Source of the DNA: Acidobacterium sp.
GTDB taxonomy: Bacteria > Acidobacteriota > Terriglobia > Terriglobales > Acidobacteriaceae
NCBI GenBank assembly: GCA_003166955.1
Contig: PMUI01000096.1
Span: forward strand, 41,297 to 105,296
Direction of reading: 5' to 3'
Length of the DNA: 64,000 bases
Under the pieces are notes generated by a model. The model saw only the letters and a program-made list of their open reading frames with translations. It searched no databases and had not been told where the DNA came from. The translations under genes and the position numbers were made by a program. Position 1 is the stretch's first letter. The number at the start of each line of letters is the position of its first letter. Positions 1 to 9,457 of this stretch are shown in pieces.

Positions 1-973
1 CCAGCGCCTGCGACCAGCGCTGCGAGCCGCAGCACGGCAGGATCTCCTCTGCGGCCTCCATCTCCGGCAACGCATTCCAGCGCGCCAGCACCACAAGCAG
101 CGCCTCGCCCGAAGCCGCGAGTCCGCGCAAAAATTCCTCCAACAGATTCCCCGCAACGAAACGCCGGTACTCCGCGACCGACCGAATATCGTCGATGGGC
201 GCAATCGCCGCGTCCAGGGCCTTTCGCGCCGCGCGAATCCGGCTATCGTCAACTGCTTCCCCCCGGATCAGCACCTCAACTCCGCTCAGCCGCAGCGGAG
301 TCGGCGCGACCGCCCCCATGCCAATCCGCACATCGTCGACCTTCCCGCCACGCATCCGTCCTACGCCCGCCATGCATACCTTCGAAATGGCCTGTGCGTT
401 GCGCGCTCCTGTCTTCCGCCCATAAGAAAAGTAACCGTCAAAGTGCTTTTTTAGAATGACGGCCCGAATCAACTCCGCCTGGTCCAGCGCGGTCCGCTTG
501 TAACCCAGGTGAAAATCCCGATAAGGAATACACCGCCTTCCGCGCGCCGACACCAACTCCAGCTCAGCATCGTACGCCAGCAGAGCCGGAGGCGAATCGG
601 CCGCCGGTGAAGCGTTCGCGATATTCCCTGCAATCGTCGCCCGATTCTGATTCGCGATGCTCCCCGTCCACGAAGCCGCCTGTGCCAGCGATGGGAAATG
701 CCGCAGCACAGCCGGGTTTCCTCGAATCTGGCCAAAGGTGCAGCCACCCCCCAGCGTTAGCGACTCCGCGTCTTCGCGAATCTCCCGCAGCTCGCTCAGA
801 CCCCAAAGATTCACCAGCCGTCGCGCACCCAGCTTCCCCGCGCTGAACATCACCATCACTTCCGTCGCGCCTGCGACCGGCAACCACCGCCCTGGGTCCT
901 CGTTCATTAACCGGAGAACAGCTTCGAGACTCCCCGGCGAAACCATCTCGTAATCGGCCGGATGCGATCTCAT
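1..973 (-). CDS. xdhB: Xanthine dehydrogenase FAD subunit fused to OHCU decarboxylase (3' partial)
   Basis: Reading from ATG 973 to the window edge there is no stop. Residues 1 to about 285 form a CoxM/XdhB-type FAD-binding subunit that passes electrons from the 2Fe-2S subunit to NAD; the FAD signature AGNIANASPAADSPP is clear. The frame then continues without a stop into LARWNALPEMEAAEEILPCC and GSQRW, the typical N-terminus of 2-oxo-4-hydroxy-4-carboxy-5-ureidoimidazoline (OHCU) decarboxylase, which acts after urate oxidation. The start overlaps the stop of the 2Fe-2S gene by 4 bp. The C-terminus lies outside the window. The fusion makes purine catabolism the likely role rather than CO or aldehyde oxidation. 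Confidence 0.85.
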   Translation of the reverse strand, partial: MRSHPADYEMVSPGSLEAVLRLMNEDPGRWLPVAGATEVMVMFSAGKLGARRLVNLWGLSELREIREDAESLTLGGGCTFGQIRGNPAVLRHFPSLAQAASWTGSIANQNRATIAGNIANASPAADSPPALLAYDAELELVSARGRRCIPYRDFHLGYKRTALDQAELIRAVILKKHFDGYFSYGRKTGARNAQAISKVCMAGVGRMRGGKVDDVRIGMGAVAPTPLRLSGVEVLIRGEAVDDSRIRAARKALDAAIAPIDDIRSVAEYRRFVAGNLLEEFLRGLAASGEALLVVLARWNALPEMEAAEEILPCCGSQRWSQAL

Positions 974-1452
974 CCACGTCCCTCAGCCGTGCTACTCATG
1001 GCCCGCTCCACCGCCTCAAAGATCCGCATATACCCCGTGCACCGGCACAGGTTCCCATTCAACCCTTCCCGAATCGCCGCCAGATCCGGGCACGCATTCT
1101 TCTTCAGCAAATGCGCCGCAGCCACCAGCATTCCCGGCGTGCACATTCCGCACTGCGCTCCGCCGCATTCAAGGAAAGCGCGCTGCACCACGTGCAGCTT
1201 CTCATCCTGGCCCAGACCCTCGACTGTTTCGATCTCCGCCCCGTCGGCCTGCGCCACCGGAACCAGGCAACTGTTCACCAGCTCCCCGTTCATCAGCACG
1301 CTGCACGCGCCGCATTCTCCCTCGCCGCACCCTTCCTTTGTGCCGGTCAACTCCAAATCGAACCGCAGCACGTCCAGAAGGCGCATCATCGGATGCGTCG
1401 CAACCTTATATATGTTTCCATTCACGCGCAGCGAGTACGATTGCAGGCTCAC
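970..1452 (-). CDS. xdhC: Xanthine dehydrogenase 2Fe-2S subunit
   Basis: A 160-residue small subunit of the molybdenum hydroxylase family. An N-terminal ferredoxin-like 2Fe-2S domain carries GCGEGECGACSVL, and the C-terminal alpha-helical 2Fe-2S domain carries QCGMCTPG and CRCTGY, so both clusters are complete. It moves electrons from the molybdenum site to FAD. The start overlaps the upstream molybdenum-subunit stop and its own stop overlaps the FAD gene start (ATGA), indicating translational coupling. Naming follows E. coli, where XdhC is the iron-sulfur subunit. Confidence 0.93.
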   Translation of the reverse strand: MSLQSYSLRVNGNIYKVATHPMMRLLDVLRFDLELTGTKEGCGEGECGACSVLMNGELVNSCLVPVAQADGAEIETVEGLGQDEKLHVVQRAFLECGGAQCGMCTPGMLVAAAHLLKKNACPDLAAIREGLNGNLCRCTGYMRIFEAVERAMSSTAEGRG

Positions 1453-3716
1453 AGAGTAACGACCTCCCGTTCCGGTTCGCGCACCGCCATCTGTCGAAAA
1501 ATATCCTCGGGCAGCAGCGGCACGCTGTCGAACTGCCTCCCCGTCGCGTGCGCAATCGCGTTCAGGATCGCCGGCGCCGGTCCATCCATCGGCAGCTCGC
1601 CAATGCCCTTCGCGCCATACGCCCCGTGCCCAAACGGCCGCTCTTCAAAGAACACGCGAATCGGCGGAATGTCCTGCGAGGTCGGAATGATGTAGTTCGT
1701 CATTTGGTTGTTCCCCATCCGTCCGCGATTCCACATCACCTTCTCGTACAGCGCCCACCCAATTCCCTGCGCCACACCGCCTTCAATCTGTCCGGTCGCC
1801 AGCATCGGGTTCAGCACGCGGCCTACCTCCTGTACCGCGACAAAATCGTCTACCGTCACTCCCCAGGTCGTCTGGTCTACGGTGACTTCGGCCACGTACA
1901 CCGCCCACGCATACGCCGCATAGGCCTCACCCCGATAAAGCTGATCGTCCCAGTGCACACCCGGGGGCGCCTCGTAGCGGCTTTCAGACCGTAGCGCGCC
2001 ATGCTGAGCAACATAGGTGCGCGCCGCCATTACAAATTCCTCCGTCGAGCACCCTTCCCCCAGCAGACTGCTCGCCAGCAGCGTCTTCTTCAACCCAACC
2101 GCCGCCGAGTGAACCAGTTTCCCCACCACCATCGAGGTCCGCGACGCCACCGTCGGCCCGGTGTTGGGCACCACACTCGTATCTGGCGGGCCCATCTCCA
2201 CGGCATCGAAATCGATCCCCAGCGTCTCGGCGGCAATCTGGCAAAGAATCGTGTTCGTCCCTTGCCCAAATTCCGTGCTGGACACCAGCACCCGCGCCTT
2301 TCCCTCTGACGTCACATCCATCGCGGCCAGCGAGTTGAGATACTTTTCGCCCGAACCCGTGAATCCCGATCCATGCAGAAATGCCGCAAAGCCGATGCCC
2401 TTCTTCTTCGACTCCGCGCCCGCGTTCTCCCGCGCGAACCGCTCCCGCTTGTGGTGGTAATCCGCCTCGGCCAACGCGCGCCCCATCAGATGATCGAGGT
2501 CGATTTCCTCGCGAATCTCCTGGCCCGTTGCAGTCTCAAGTCCTGGCTTCAGAAAATTCCTCCGCCGCAATTCGTCCGGCGCGATTCCAAGCTCCTCCGC
2601 AATGTGATCCATGTGCCGCTCGATCGCGAACAGACTCTGCGGCGCGCCAAAGCCCCGAAACGCCCCATACGGCGGGTAATTCGTCGCGAACGCCTTCGAC
2701 CGCACCCGAATGTTCGGCCAATAATAAGGCCCACCCGCATGAATCGTCGCCCGCGACAGCACCGTCGACGACAGAGTCGAATACGCCCCGCCATCCAGCG
2801 CAATCTCAATCTCCGCCCCCAGCAACTTCCCATCCCGCGTCACCGCCGTCCTGTGCCGAACCCGCGACGGATGCCGCTTCGTCGTTGCCGCCATATCCTC
2901 GGCGCGGTCGTAGACAATCTTCACCGGCTTGCCTGACTTCATCGCCAGCAGCGCCGCATGCGCGCCAATCATCGACGGATAATCTTCCTTGCCTCCGAAC
3001 GCTCCGCCGGTTTCCACCTGCACTATCCGGACCTTCTCCTCCGCCAACCCGGTCATCTTCACCAGCGACTTGTGCACGTAGAACGGACACTGCAGCGATC
3101 CCCACACCGTCAGCCCATCTTCGGCCGAATACACCGCGATCGCGCCGTTGTTCTCGATATAGAGGTGCTCCTGGGCGCCGGTTGTGTACTCGCCCTCGAC
3201 CACCCGATCCGCCAGCGTCCAAACCGCGTCGACGTCTCCCTTTTCCATCAGGAACGACTTGAAAACATTGTCCTCGCCCCACACCACCGGATCGCGGCGC
3301 TCGCTCTCCTCAATCGAGAACACCGCCGGCCATTCCTCACAGCTCACGTGCACCGCCGCCACCGCCTTCGGCAGCAGATGCCGGTCCGGATGCGCCAACA
3401 GGAGAATCGCCTCCTCGGCGTGGTTCACAACCTCCCCGGCCAGGCAAGGCCAGTCGTGGTTGATCATCGCAATTTCGTTCGCGCCCGGGATGTCTGTCGC
3501 CGTGACGATCACAAATTCGTCCCACGGAATGCCAGCGCCGAACTCGACACCCAGAATCTTGCCGCGCGCGATGCTGCTGCGTACGGTTGCCCCGTGCAGC
3601 ATCCCCGGCATCGTCATATCGTCGATGTAGCGCGCGCGGCCGCACACTTTGGCCACGCCTTCCTTGCGCAGCATCGGCTTGCCAACGATCTTCTCCTGCC
3701 CCAATTGCTCTCCCAC
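1449..3716 (-). CDS. xdhA: Xanthine dehydrogenase molybdenum-binding subunit
   Basis: Large catalytic subunit of about 755 residues. Molybdopterin-binding loops GGAFGGKEDYPS and AFRGFGAPQS are present, and the catalytic glutamate lies in GAKGIGE near the C-terminus. It is expected to hydroxylate hypoxanthine or xanthine. The open frame reaches 3863, but the family normally begins about ten residues before the KPMLRKEGVAKVCGRARY motif, so GTG 3716 is preferred; ATG 3674 is the alternative and neither has a strong ribosome site. First gene of a three-gene operon with 4-bp overlaps. The upstream side is divergent with the beta-glucosidase gene. Confidence 0.9.
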   Translation of the reverse strand: MGEQLGQEKIVGKPMLRKEGVAKVCGRARYIDDMTMPGMLHGATVRSSIARGKILGVEFGAGIPWDEFVIVTATDIPGANEIAMINHDWPCLAGEVVNHAEEAILLLAHPDRHLLPKAVAAVHVSCEEWPAVFSIEESERRDPVVWGEDNVFKSFLMEKGDVDAVWTLADRVVEGEYTTGAQEHLYIENNGAIAVYSAEDGLTVWGSLQCPFYVHKSLVKMTGLAEEKVRIVQVETGGAFGGKEDYPSMIGAHAALLAMKSGKPVKIVYDRAEDMAATTKRHPSRVRHRTAVTRDGKLLGAEIEIALDGGAYSTLSSTVLSRATIHAGGPYYWPNIRVRSKAFATNYPPYGAFRGFGAPQSLFAIERHMDHIAEELGIAPDELRRRNFLKPGLETATGQEIREEIDLDHLMGRALAEADYHHKRERFARENAGAESKKKGIGFAAFLHGSGFTGSGEKYLNSLAAMDVTSEGKARVLVSSTEFGQGTNTILCQIAAETLGIDFDAVEMGPPDTSVVPNTGPTVASRTSMVVGKLVHSAAVGLKKTLLASSLLGEGCSTEEFVMAARTYVAQHGALRSESRYEAPPGVHWDDQLYRGEAYAAYAWAVYVAEVTVDQTTWGVTVDDFVAVQEVGRVLNPMLATGQIEGGVAQGIGWALYEKVMWNRGRMGNNQMTNYIIPTSQDIPPIRVFFEERPFGHGAYGAKGIGELPMDGPAPAILNAIAHATGRQFDSVPLLPEDIFRQMAVREPEREVVTL

Positions 3717-3867
3717 TCGGGCCGAAAACGCAGTCCGGGAAAATTTCCTTATGTTACTACGGGCGCATCCGCTCCCAAACAAGTAACTGCGCCTCAGGCC
3801 TGCTGTCTTTACAAAAGCAACACGCTCTGCGAGTCTGGTGGGCGGGTTTTTGGGAGTCCCCACTACT

Positions 3868-6411
3868 GTGCGTACTCAAACGTTTCACATCGCAGTTGCT
3901 CTTGCTTGCTCTGTTGTCGGTGTTGCGCCCGCCAGGCTGCAGGCACAGGGCCCTGTTCCAGACAGTCCCGTGATCGAACAGCGCGTCGATCAGATGATCG
4001 CGAAGCTGACCCTTCAGCAGAAACTGGAACTCATCGGCGGCCTCGACAATATGTTCATCCGCGCCGAGCCTTCCGCGGGTTTTCCGACTCTCAAAATGAG
4101 CGACGGCCCCGAGGGCGTGCGCACGTGGGGCCCAGACACCGCCTACGCCGGCGGCATCGCCCTCGCTGCTGCCTGGGATCCGAACCTCGCGAATAAAATG
4201 GGCGAATCCATTGCCAGGGACGCGCGCGCGCGGGGCGTTCATTTCCTCCTTGGACCCGGCGTCAACATTTATCGCGCCCCCATGTGCGGCCGCAATTTTG
4301 AATACCTGGGCGAGGACCCGTATCTCTCCGGACAAACCGCCGCAGCTTATATTCGCGGCGTGCAGAGCGAAGGCGTCATCGCCACCGTTAAGCATTTCGC
4401 CGCCAATAATCAGGAATACGACCGCCACAACGTCAGCTCCGACATGGACGAGCGCACCCTTCGCGAGATTTACCTTCCCGCCTTTGAAGTCGCCGTCCGG
4501 GATGGTCACGTCGGCGCCGTAATGAACTCCTATAACCTCCTCAACGGCGTCCACGCTACCCAGAATCCGCACCTTAATCTGGAAATCCTCAAAGGCGAGT
4601 GGAAATTCGACGGCATCCTCATGTCGGACTGGGACGCCACCTATTCTGCCGTCGGCGCCGCCAACAACGGCCTCGACCTCGAAATGCCGTCCGGCAAATT
4701 TATGAACCCCGGCAACCTGCTGCCCGCCATCAAAAGCGGCCAGGTCTCTGAGGCCACTATCGACGAGAAGCTCCGCCGCATCTTCCGCACTGCGATTCGC
4801 TTCGGCTTCCTCGATCGCGACCAGACCGATCCGTCGGTCCCGCGCTTTAGCCAGGAAGCCCGCGCCGTTGCCCTGCAGGAGGCGCTCGAAAGCATCACCC
4901 TCCTCAAGAATGACGGCGGTCTGCTTCCGCTTGACCTCGGCAAGATCCACACCCTCGCAGTGATCGGCCCCGATGCCTGGCCCGCTGTCCCCGGCGGTGG
5001 TGGCAGTTCTCATACAGACGCGTACGCACCCATCAGCATCATGAACGGCCTGTCCGACGCGCTTGCCGGCAAGGTCAAGGTGCTCTATGCTGCCGGCCTG
5101 CCATCCGCCACCGAGCTCATGCAGCAGACCGAGTTCTACGATCCGTCCGGCAAAGTGCCGGACAATCCCCGGATCGGCACGCAGGTCAAAGTCGAGAGCT
5201 TCGACAATCCCGACTTCGCTGGCACCCCGGCTGTCTCCACGGCACGCCGCATCGCGTTGTTCCGCTCCGAAGAGAGGACGCCGCCCACGCGAGAGCCACG
5301 CAGCGTTCGTTACACGATGAAGTACATGCCCGCGAAGTCCGAGGATTATCTCTTCCTCGTGGGCGCCCGCGGCCGGGATGCCTACAAGCTCATGGTCGAC
5401 GGCAAGACCGTCCTCGATCAACCCTCGCGTGAGGGTCAGGCGCCGCGCTACGCCGAACTGCCTCTCACCGCCGGAACGGCTGCCTCCATCGAACTCGACT
5501 ACTGGCCCGATGCAGCCTATCCGCGCATTGGCCTCGGTATTTCCGGCGTCGATGAGCTGGTCTCGCCTGAAGCAAAGAAGATCGCCTCGATCGCCGACGC
5601 GGCCGTGGTCGCCGTCGGATTCGATCCCTCCACCGAGAGCGAAAGCTTCGACCGCACTTACGAGCTGCCCTTTGGCCAGGACCAACTGATCCAGGCCGTT
5701 GTGCAGGCGAATCCGCACACCATTGTCTCCATCACCGCGGGCGGCAACGTCGACATGCATCGCTGGCTCGACGGTATCCCGGCACTCCTCCACAACTGGT
5801 ATCCGGGCCAGGAAGGCGGCCGCGCGCTCGCTGCTGTTCTCCTCGGTCAGCATTCACCCGAAGGCCATCTCCCTGTCAGCTTCGAACGCTCCTTGGACGA
5901 GAACCCCGTTCACGACAACTACTACGCGCCTCCCGTGCCCAAAGGCGAAACGCCTCACGTCAACTACAAAGAGGGCGTCTTCCTCGGCTACCGTTACTAC
6001 ACAACCTTCGACAAAAAGCCGCTCTTTCCCTTCGGCTTTGGCCTCTCCTACACCACATTCTCTCTTGCAAACCTGAAAGTCTCGCCGGAGCAAGTCAGTA
6101 CCGACGGCAGCGTCAGGGTTTCCTTCGACGTCACGAACACCGGCCAGCGCGAGGGCGCAACCGTCGCGCAGGTCTACGTCGGCGATCCTTCAGCGGCTGT
6201 CAAACGTCCCTTGAAGGAGCTGAAGGCATTCGAAAAGGTCCGGCTCGGCCCGGGCGACGCCCACCACGTCAGCGTTTCTCTCAACCGCCGTTCACTCGCT
6301 TACTGGAGTGAAGAGAAGAAAGACTGGCAGGTCGATTCCGGCAAATTCGTCATCTTTGTCGGCGATTCGTCCGACAACACGCCCCTGACGCAGGACTTCC
6401 AGGTCCAATAA
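3868..6411 (+). CDS. Secreted glycoside hydrolase family 3 (beta-glucosidase type)
   Basis: About 847 residues. GTG 3868 is chosen because GGGAG lies 11 nt upstream and the product begins with a signal peptide ending near LQAQ; GTG 3838 is in frame but leaves no sensible leader. The GH3 TIM barrel includes KHFAANNQEYDRHN, and the nucleophile is Asp about 254 in MSDWDAT. The alpha/beta sandwich domain is interrupted by a PA14 domain (about 430-570), and an Fn3-like domain ends the protein (about 740-847). It should release terminal sugars from beta-linked oligosaccharides outside the cytoplasm. Exact linkage cannot be told. Divergent from the xanthine dehydrogenase operon. Confidence 0.93.
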   Translation: MRTQTFHIAVALACSVVGVAPARLQAQGPVPDSPVIEQRVDQMIAKLTLQQKLELIGGLDNMFIRAEPSAGFPTLKMSDGPEGVRTWGPDTAYAGGIALAAAWDPNLANKMGESIARDARARGVHFLLGPGVNIYRAPMCGRNFEYLGEDPYLSGQTAAAYIRGVQSEGVIATVKHFAANNQEYDRHNVSSDMDERTLREIYLPAFEVAVRDGHVGAVMNSYNLLNGVHATQNPHLNLEILKGEWKFDGILMSDWDATYSAVGAANNGLDLEMPSGKFMNPGNLLPAIKSGQVSEATIDEKLRRIFRTAIRFGFLDRDQTDPSVPRFSQEARAVALQEALESITLLKNDGGLLPLDLGKIHTLAVIGPDAWPAVPGGGGSSHTDAYAPISIMNGLSDALAGKVKVLYAAGLPSATELMQQTEFYDPSGKVPDNPRIGTQVKVESFDNPDFAGTPAVSTARRIALFRSEERTPPTREPRSVRYTMKYMPAKSEDYLFLVGARGRDAYKLMVDGKTVLDQPSREGQAPRYAELPLTAGTAASIELDYWPDAAYPRIGLGISGVDELVSPEAKKIASIADAAVVAVGFDPSTESESFDRTYELPFGQDQLIQAVVQANPHTIVSITAGGNVDMHRWLDGIPALLHNWYPGQEGGRALAAVLLGQHSPEGHLPVSFERSLDENPVHDNYYAPPVPKGETPHVNYKEGVFLGYRYYTTFDKKPLFPFGFGLSYTTFSLANLKVSPEQVSTDGSVRVSFDVTNTGQREGATVAQVYVGDPSAAVKRPLKELKAFEKVRLGPGDAHHVSVSLNRRSLAYWSEEKKDWQVDSGKFVIFVGDSSDNTPLTQDFQVQ

Positions 6412-6444
6412 AACAAAGGGCGGCTTGCAGAACGTCAGCCGCCC
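6410..6444 (-). terminator. Rho-independent terminator after flgL
   Basis: Perfect 7-bp stem GGGCGGC / GCCGCCC (6418-6424 and 6438-6444) followed on the minus strand by TTTGTTTTATT. It sits between the convergent beta-glucosidase and flgL genes, so it ends the flagellar operon; on the plus strand it lacks a T-run. Confidence 0.7.
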
Positions 6445-6511
6445 ATCTCTCCACGCGCCGGAGCAAAAACGCACTCGCCCTGGCCCCATCGATTTGCGGA
6501 TCCCACCCACC

Positions 6512-7414
6512 TCAGATGTCGTTAAACAGGCTCTGCTTGCCCAACGTCGCGATCACCTGACTCAATGCCGCCTGCTGCGTCTCCGCCGTGCTCAGCCCGG
6601 TCGCAACCTTGCCAACATCCGCCTGCATCAGGGTTGTCTGCGCGGCTGTCAGCTGCGCAGACTCGCCCTGCGTGTAGTTTTCTGCTGCCTGCAGCCGCGA
6701 CAAAGAGTTGTCGATGATGACGCGTTGCTGCGTCACATAACCCGCGGCTGTGCTGAGCGACTGTGCGTCCGCCTGAGCGGTCGGCCCCGCGCTTCCCGAG
6801 GAAAAATCCGCAATCAGATTATTCAGCGTTCCCAGCACGTTGCTCCCATTTGCCAGGAAGATCTGGTCTCCCGGGATGTTCAGTTGAATCTTCTGCCCGT
6901 TCGGCGTCTCCAGATAGCTCACGCTGTTCGGCGTGTTATCCCCGTTGTAGGTCACCCCCGACGGCACCGCCCCATTCAGCGTAAACGGCTGGGTCCCGCC
7001 CATGCTTCCCGCAAAAATGGACCGTCCCAGATACGTCGTGTTAGCCAGCGATAACACTTCGTCCCGTATCCCCACCAGCTGATTGCTGATCGACTGCATA
7101 TCGCTGGCGTTCAGGGTCCCGTTGTTCCCCTCCGTCGCCAGAGAAACGGCTGTCGTCATCTGGCTGACCACCGTGCTCAGCGCCGAGTCGGTCACCTGCA
7201 GCATGCTCTGCGTGGACGAGGCCGTCTGCGAAAACGTATCGTCACCGCTGATCTGCGTTCGCAGCAGCACATTCTCTCCCGCCGCAACCGGATCGTCGCT
7301 CAGCGTGTTCACCCGCGATCCGCTGCCCAGTTCTTCTGTCAGCTGCGCTTCGTTCGCTGTCGTCGCATCGAGCGATCCCACCAGATTATTGATGTACAGC
7401 GGATTGACCCTCAT
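6512..7414 (-). CDS. flgL: Flagellar hook-associated protein 3 FlgL
   Basis: 300 residues; the second hook-filament junction protein. The N-terminal flagellin-like helix (NPLYINNLVGSLDATTANEA, QLTEELGSGSRVNTLSDDPV) and matching C-terminal helical segment are those of FlgL/flagellin D0-D1 domains. It follows flgK. The start has the site GGGAGTGAACG directly upstream. Start codon and ribosome site lie in one copy of an 89-bp tandem duplication, so a second ATG with the same first seven codons lies 89 bp upstream and opens a short leader frame that ends in the ATGA of flgL. Confidence 0.92.
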   Translation of the reverse strand: MRVNPLYINNLVGSLDATTANEAQLTEELGSGSRVNTLSDDPVAAGENVLLRTQISGDDTFSQTASSTQSMLQVTDSALSTVVSQMTTAVSLATEGNNGTLNASDMQSISNQLVGIRDEVLSLANTTYLGRSIFAGSMGGTQPFTLNGAVPSGVTYNGDNTPNSVSYLETPNGQKIQLNIPGDQIFLANGSNVLGTLNNLIADFSSGSAGPTAQADAQSLSTAAGYVTQQRVIIDNSLSRLQAAENYTQGESAQLTAAQTTLMQADVGKVATGLSTAETQQAALSQVIATLGKQSLFNDI

Positions 7415-7571
7415 CGTTCACTCCCTGCCTTATCCAGCTCCGATCCGCCCGCCCCATCGAGCCCGCCATCCTCGCTCTGCGCGTACAACGGATTGACCCT
7501 CATCGTTCAGCTCCCTGCCTTACCCAACTCTGATCCGCCCGCCCCATCGGGCCGCCATCCTCGCTCTGCGC
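7394..7571. repeat. 89-bp tandem duplication around the flgL start
   Basis: Two adjacent copies (7394-7482 and 7483-7571) differing by a few substitutions and compensating small indels. Each holds a ribosome site and the first codons of flgL. Codons agree over the shared start; the rest of the outer copy has drifted. Confidence 0.85.
7411..7503 (-). CDS. 30-residue leader ORF coupled to flgL
   Basis: Starts at ATG 7503 with its own site GGGAGCTGAACG and shares the first seven codons of flgL (MRVNPLY) before diverging. Its TGA overlaps the flgL ATG (ATGA). It was produced by the 89-bp tandem duplication and has no recognizable domain. It may be an accident, or it may tune flgL translation through coupling. 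Confidence 0.45.
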   Translation of the reverse strand: MRVNPLYAQSEDGGLDGAGGSELDKAGSER

Positions 7572-7642
7572 GTGCCCTTCGCTCGCCGCGCTTCTGCGCG
7601 ATTCGATTCGGCCGACGCCTCGGTTACCCGCCCTCAACCCGG

Positions 7643-9073
7643 TTACGAGTATGCCGTCTGCACGCCCATATTCAGTGCCGACACCATCACCTGATCCAAA
7701 ATCGTGAACAGCTTCGAAGCCGCCTGATAGGACTGCTCAAGGGTCGATAACTGCGCCGCCTCATCGTTCAGGTTGACCCCCGAGATCGATCCAATCTGAC
7801 CCTGGAGCTGCGTCAATGACGCCTGCTGCGCCGTGTTCTCACTCGACACCTCCGACGTCAGGTTGCCCACGCTGGTCACCATGTCCGAGAAGTACGACGT
7901 CGGCGAGACTCCATTGACGATCCCGTCATTCTCCAGATTCGCCATGGCCATTGCGTTGCTGTTGTTTGAAGGTCCCGCACCCGCCCCAGCGGCGGCAATC
8001 TGCGTTGCGTTGGTCATGACTACAGCAATCTGTGCAGCCGATCCCGTTGGATTCGCCGCCGTCGACCCGTTGGGCAAACTGAAGATCGCTCCTCCGGCAT
8101 TGCCATTCAGGTCCGAACCCTGCTCATTCAGCTGGTTCACATCCGAGCCCACCGAGTACGCAAGCGTATCGAGTGCATTCTGCACCTGCGGAATATCCTG
8201 ATCCCGCGACGTCAGAATCCCTCCCAGCTGGCCTCCACCCGCTGTCAGATCGGACGTTATGTCCTTTCCCTCCGCGTCGAAGAAGTGTGTAGCCCCAGCC
8301 ACTTCGCCGCTCGTCATCGGATAGGCATGTCCCTCGGACACCAGCAGCGCACCACCCATGGTGGTCACCGTCAACCCATTGTTCTCTGTAGTCGCCGTGC
8401 GGATTCCGATCAGCTGGGACAGGCTGGTCAAGTCCTGCTGCCGCTGATCCTCGAGGCTTCCCGCATCCTGATTCGGGCTTGTCGTCTCGACCTGCTGGTT
8501 GAGCTGAGCAATGTCCTGGAGCAGCGTGTTCGCCTGACCCATCACACTGGTGCTCTGCTCATCCAGCGATTGCTCCTGGCTCTGCAACTGGGCAGCGGTG
8601 CCATTGAAGTCCGCGGCCAGTGTTCCCGCCGCGCCCAGCACACTCTGCCGTACCGCTACATCCGCCGGACTCCCTTCGAGCGTTGAAAGCGTATTAAAGA
8701 AACTCGATAAATCGGCGCCGATTCCGTTCGCAGCGTTCGTATCGGTTCCCACGCTGGTCGCCCCCGCAAAAAGGGCCTGCAGCTGGTTGAGTGCGCCCAG
8801 CCGCGCTCCCGAGGCACTTTCGGCCTGCGTTTGCTGCTGCATCGCCTGCTCCAGCACGCGGTCCCGCTGCGACTGCGGCCCCGTCATCTGCACTCCCGCT
8901 CCGTAACCGACACCGTTGAACGATGCCGAATCGGTTTGCTCCCACGTCGGCGTCTCCAGCGTGTAGCCAGGAGTGTTCACGTTGGCCGTGTTATTGGCAA
9001 TAACATCGAGAGCCGCCTGATCCGCGTCCAGCGCTCCCGTCGCGATGTTGTATGCTGTGCCGATCGTGGCCAT
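7643..9073 (-). CDS. flgK: Flagellar hook-associated protein 1 FlgK
   Basis: 476 residues from ATG 9073, the start matching the family N-terminus (MATIGTAYNIATGALDADQA followed by NNTANVNTPGYT). An open frame continues to 9220 but that part is low-complexity and Arg-rich and unlike FlgK. The C-terminal segment with LNDEAAQLSTLEQSYQAASK is the conserved D0 helix. First hook-filament junction protein, secreted by the flagellar export apparatus. No strong ribosome site is seen. Lies between the small FlgN-like gene and the leader/flgL pair; expected sigma-28 class gene. Confidence 0.92.
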   Translation of the reverse strand: MATIGTAYNIATGALDADQAALDVIANNTANVNTPGYTLETPTWEQTDSASFNGVGYGAGVQMTGPQSQRDRVLEQAMQQQTQAESASGARLGALNQLQALFAGATSVGTDTNAANGIGADLSSFFNTLSTLEGSPADVAVRQSVLGAAGTLAADFNGTAAQLQSQEQSLDEQSTSVMGQANTLLQDIAQLNQQVETTSPNQDAGSLEDQRQQDLTSLSQLIGIRTATTENNGLTVTTMGGALLVSEGHAYPMTSGEVAGATHFFDAEGKDITSDLTAGGGQLGGILTSRDQDIPQVQNALDTLAYSVGSDVNQLNEQGSDLNGNAGGAIFSLPNGSTAANPTGSAAQIAVVMTNATQIAAAGAGAGPSNNSNAMAMANLENDGIVNGVSPTSYFSDMVTSVGNLTSEVSSENTAQQASLTQLQGQIGSISGVNLNDEAAQLSTLEQSYQAASKLFTILDQVMVSALNMGVQTAYS

Positions 9074-9200
9074 GGAATCCGTTCTGGATCCGTCCCGTCC
9101 CCGCGGCTCACCCCGCGTCCGCGTTCTCGTCGACGGCTCCCCTTCCTCCGCTTCGGTTTCGCCGGAGTCGCGCCCGGCCCGCCTCACTGGTTCCTTTCGG

Positions 9201-9431
9201 TCAATCCCTCGACGGCCCATAGTCGCCAGCCCCTCGCAGCAAGCGAAGGTTGCGCCGGGTCAGCGTCAACAGGTATCTAAGCGTCCGCAGCCGCTCGCGC
9301 GCCACCCTCTGTTCTTCGGCGGTCTCCGGTCCTCTCGCCGTCCGGCCCGCTTCCGCCAATCCCTCCAGTTGCGCTGCATCGGCATGCGCCAGCCCGTTGA
9401 TTCCTTCTCCCAGCAACTCCACCACCGACAT
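9201..9431 (-). CDS. Small helical protein, FlgN-like chaperone candidate
   Basis: 76 residues from ATG 9431, supported by AAGGAG 10 nt upstream (the in-frame GTG 9440 would be too close to that site). Mostly charged alpha-helix with no transmembrane segment. It occupies the flgM-X-flgK position, where many bacteria encode FlgN, the export chaperone for FlgK and FlgL, but it is only half the usual FlgN length and has no decisive motif. The role is inference from position. Confidence 0.6.
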   Translation of the reverse strand: MSVVELLGEGINGLAHADAAQLEGLAEAGRTARGPETAEEQRVARERLRTLRYLLTLTRRNLRLLRGAGDYGPSRD

Positions 9432-9457
9432 GCGCGTCACTCTCCTTCAGCATCTCG

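Noticed and set aside
3757..5853. A 698-codon open frame on the minus strand, antisense to the GH3 gene
   Set aside because: The plus-strand frame has a complete GH3 protein with active site and signal peptide. The antisense frame has no recognisable domain and is expected in G+C-rich DNA.
9074..9220. N-terminal extension of FlgK
   Set aside because: 49 Arg/Glu-rich residues unlike any FlgK N-terminus; conserved family start is at 9073.
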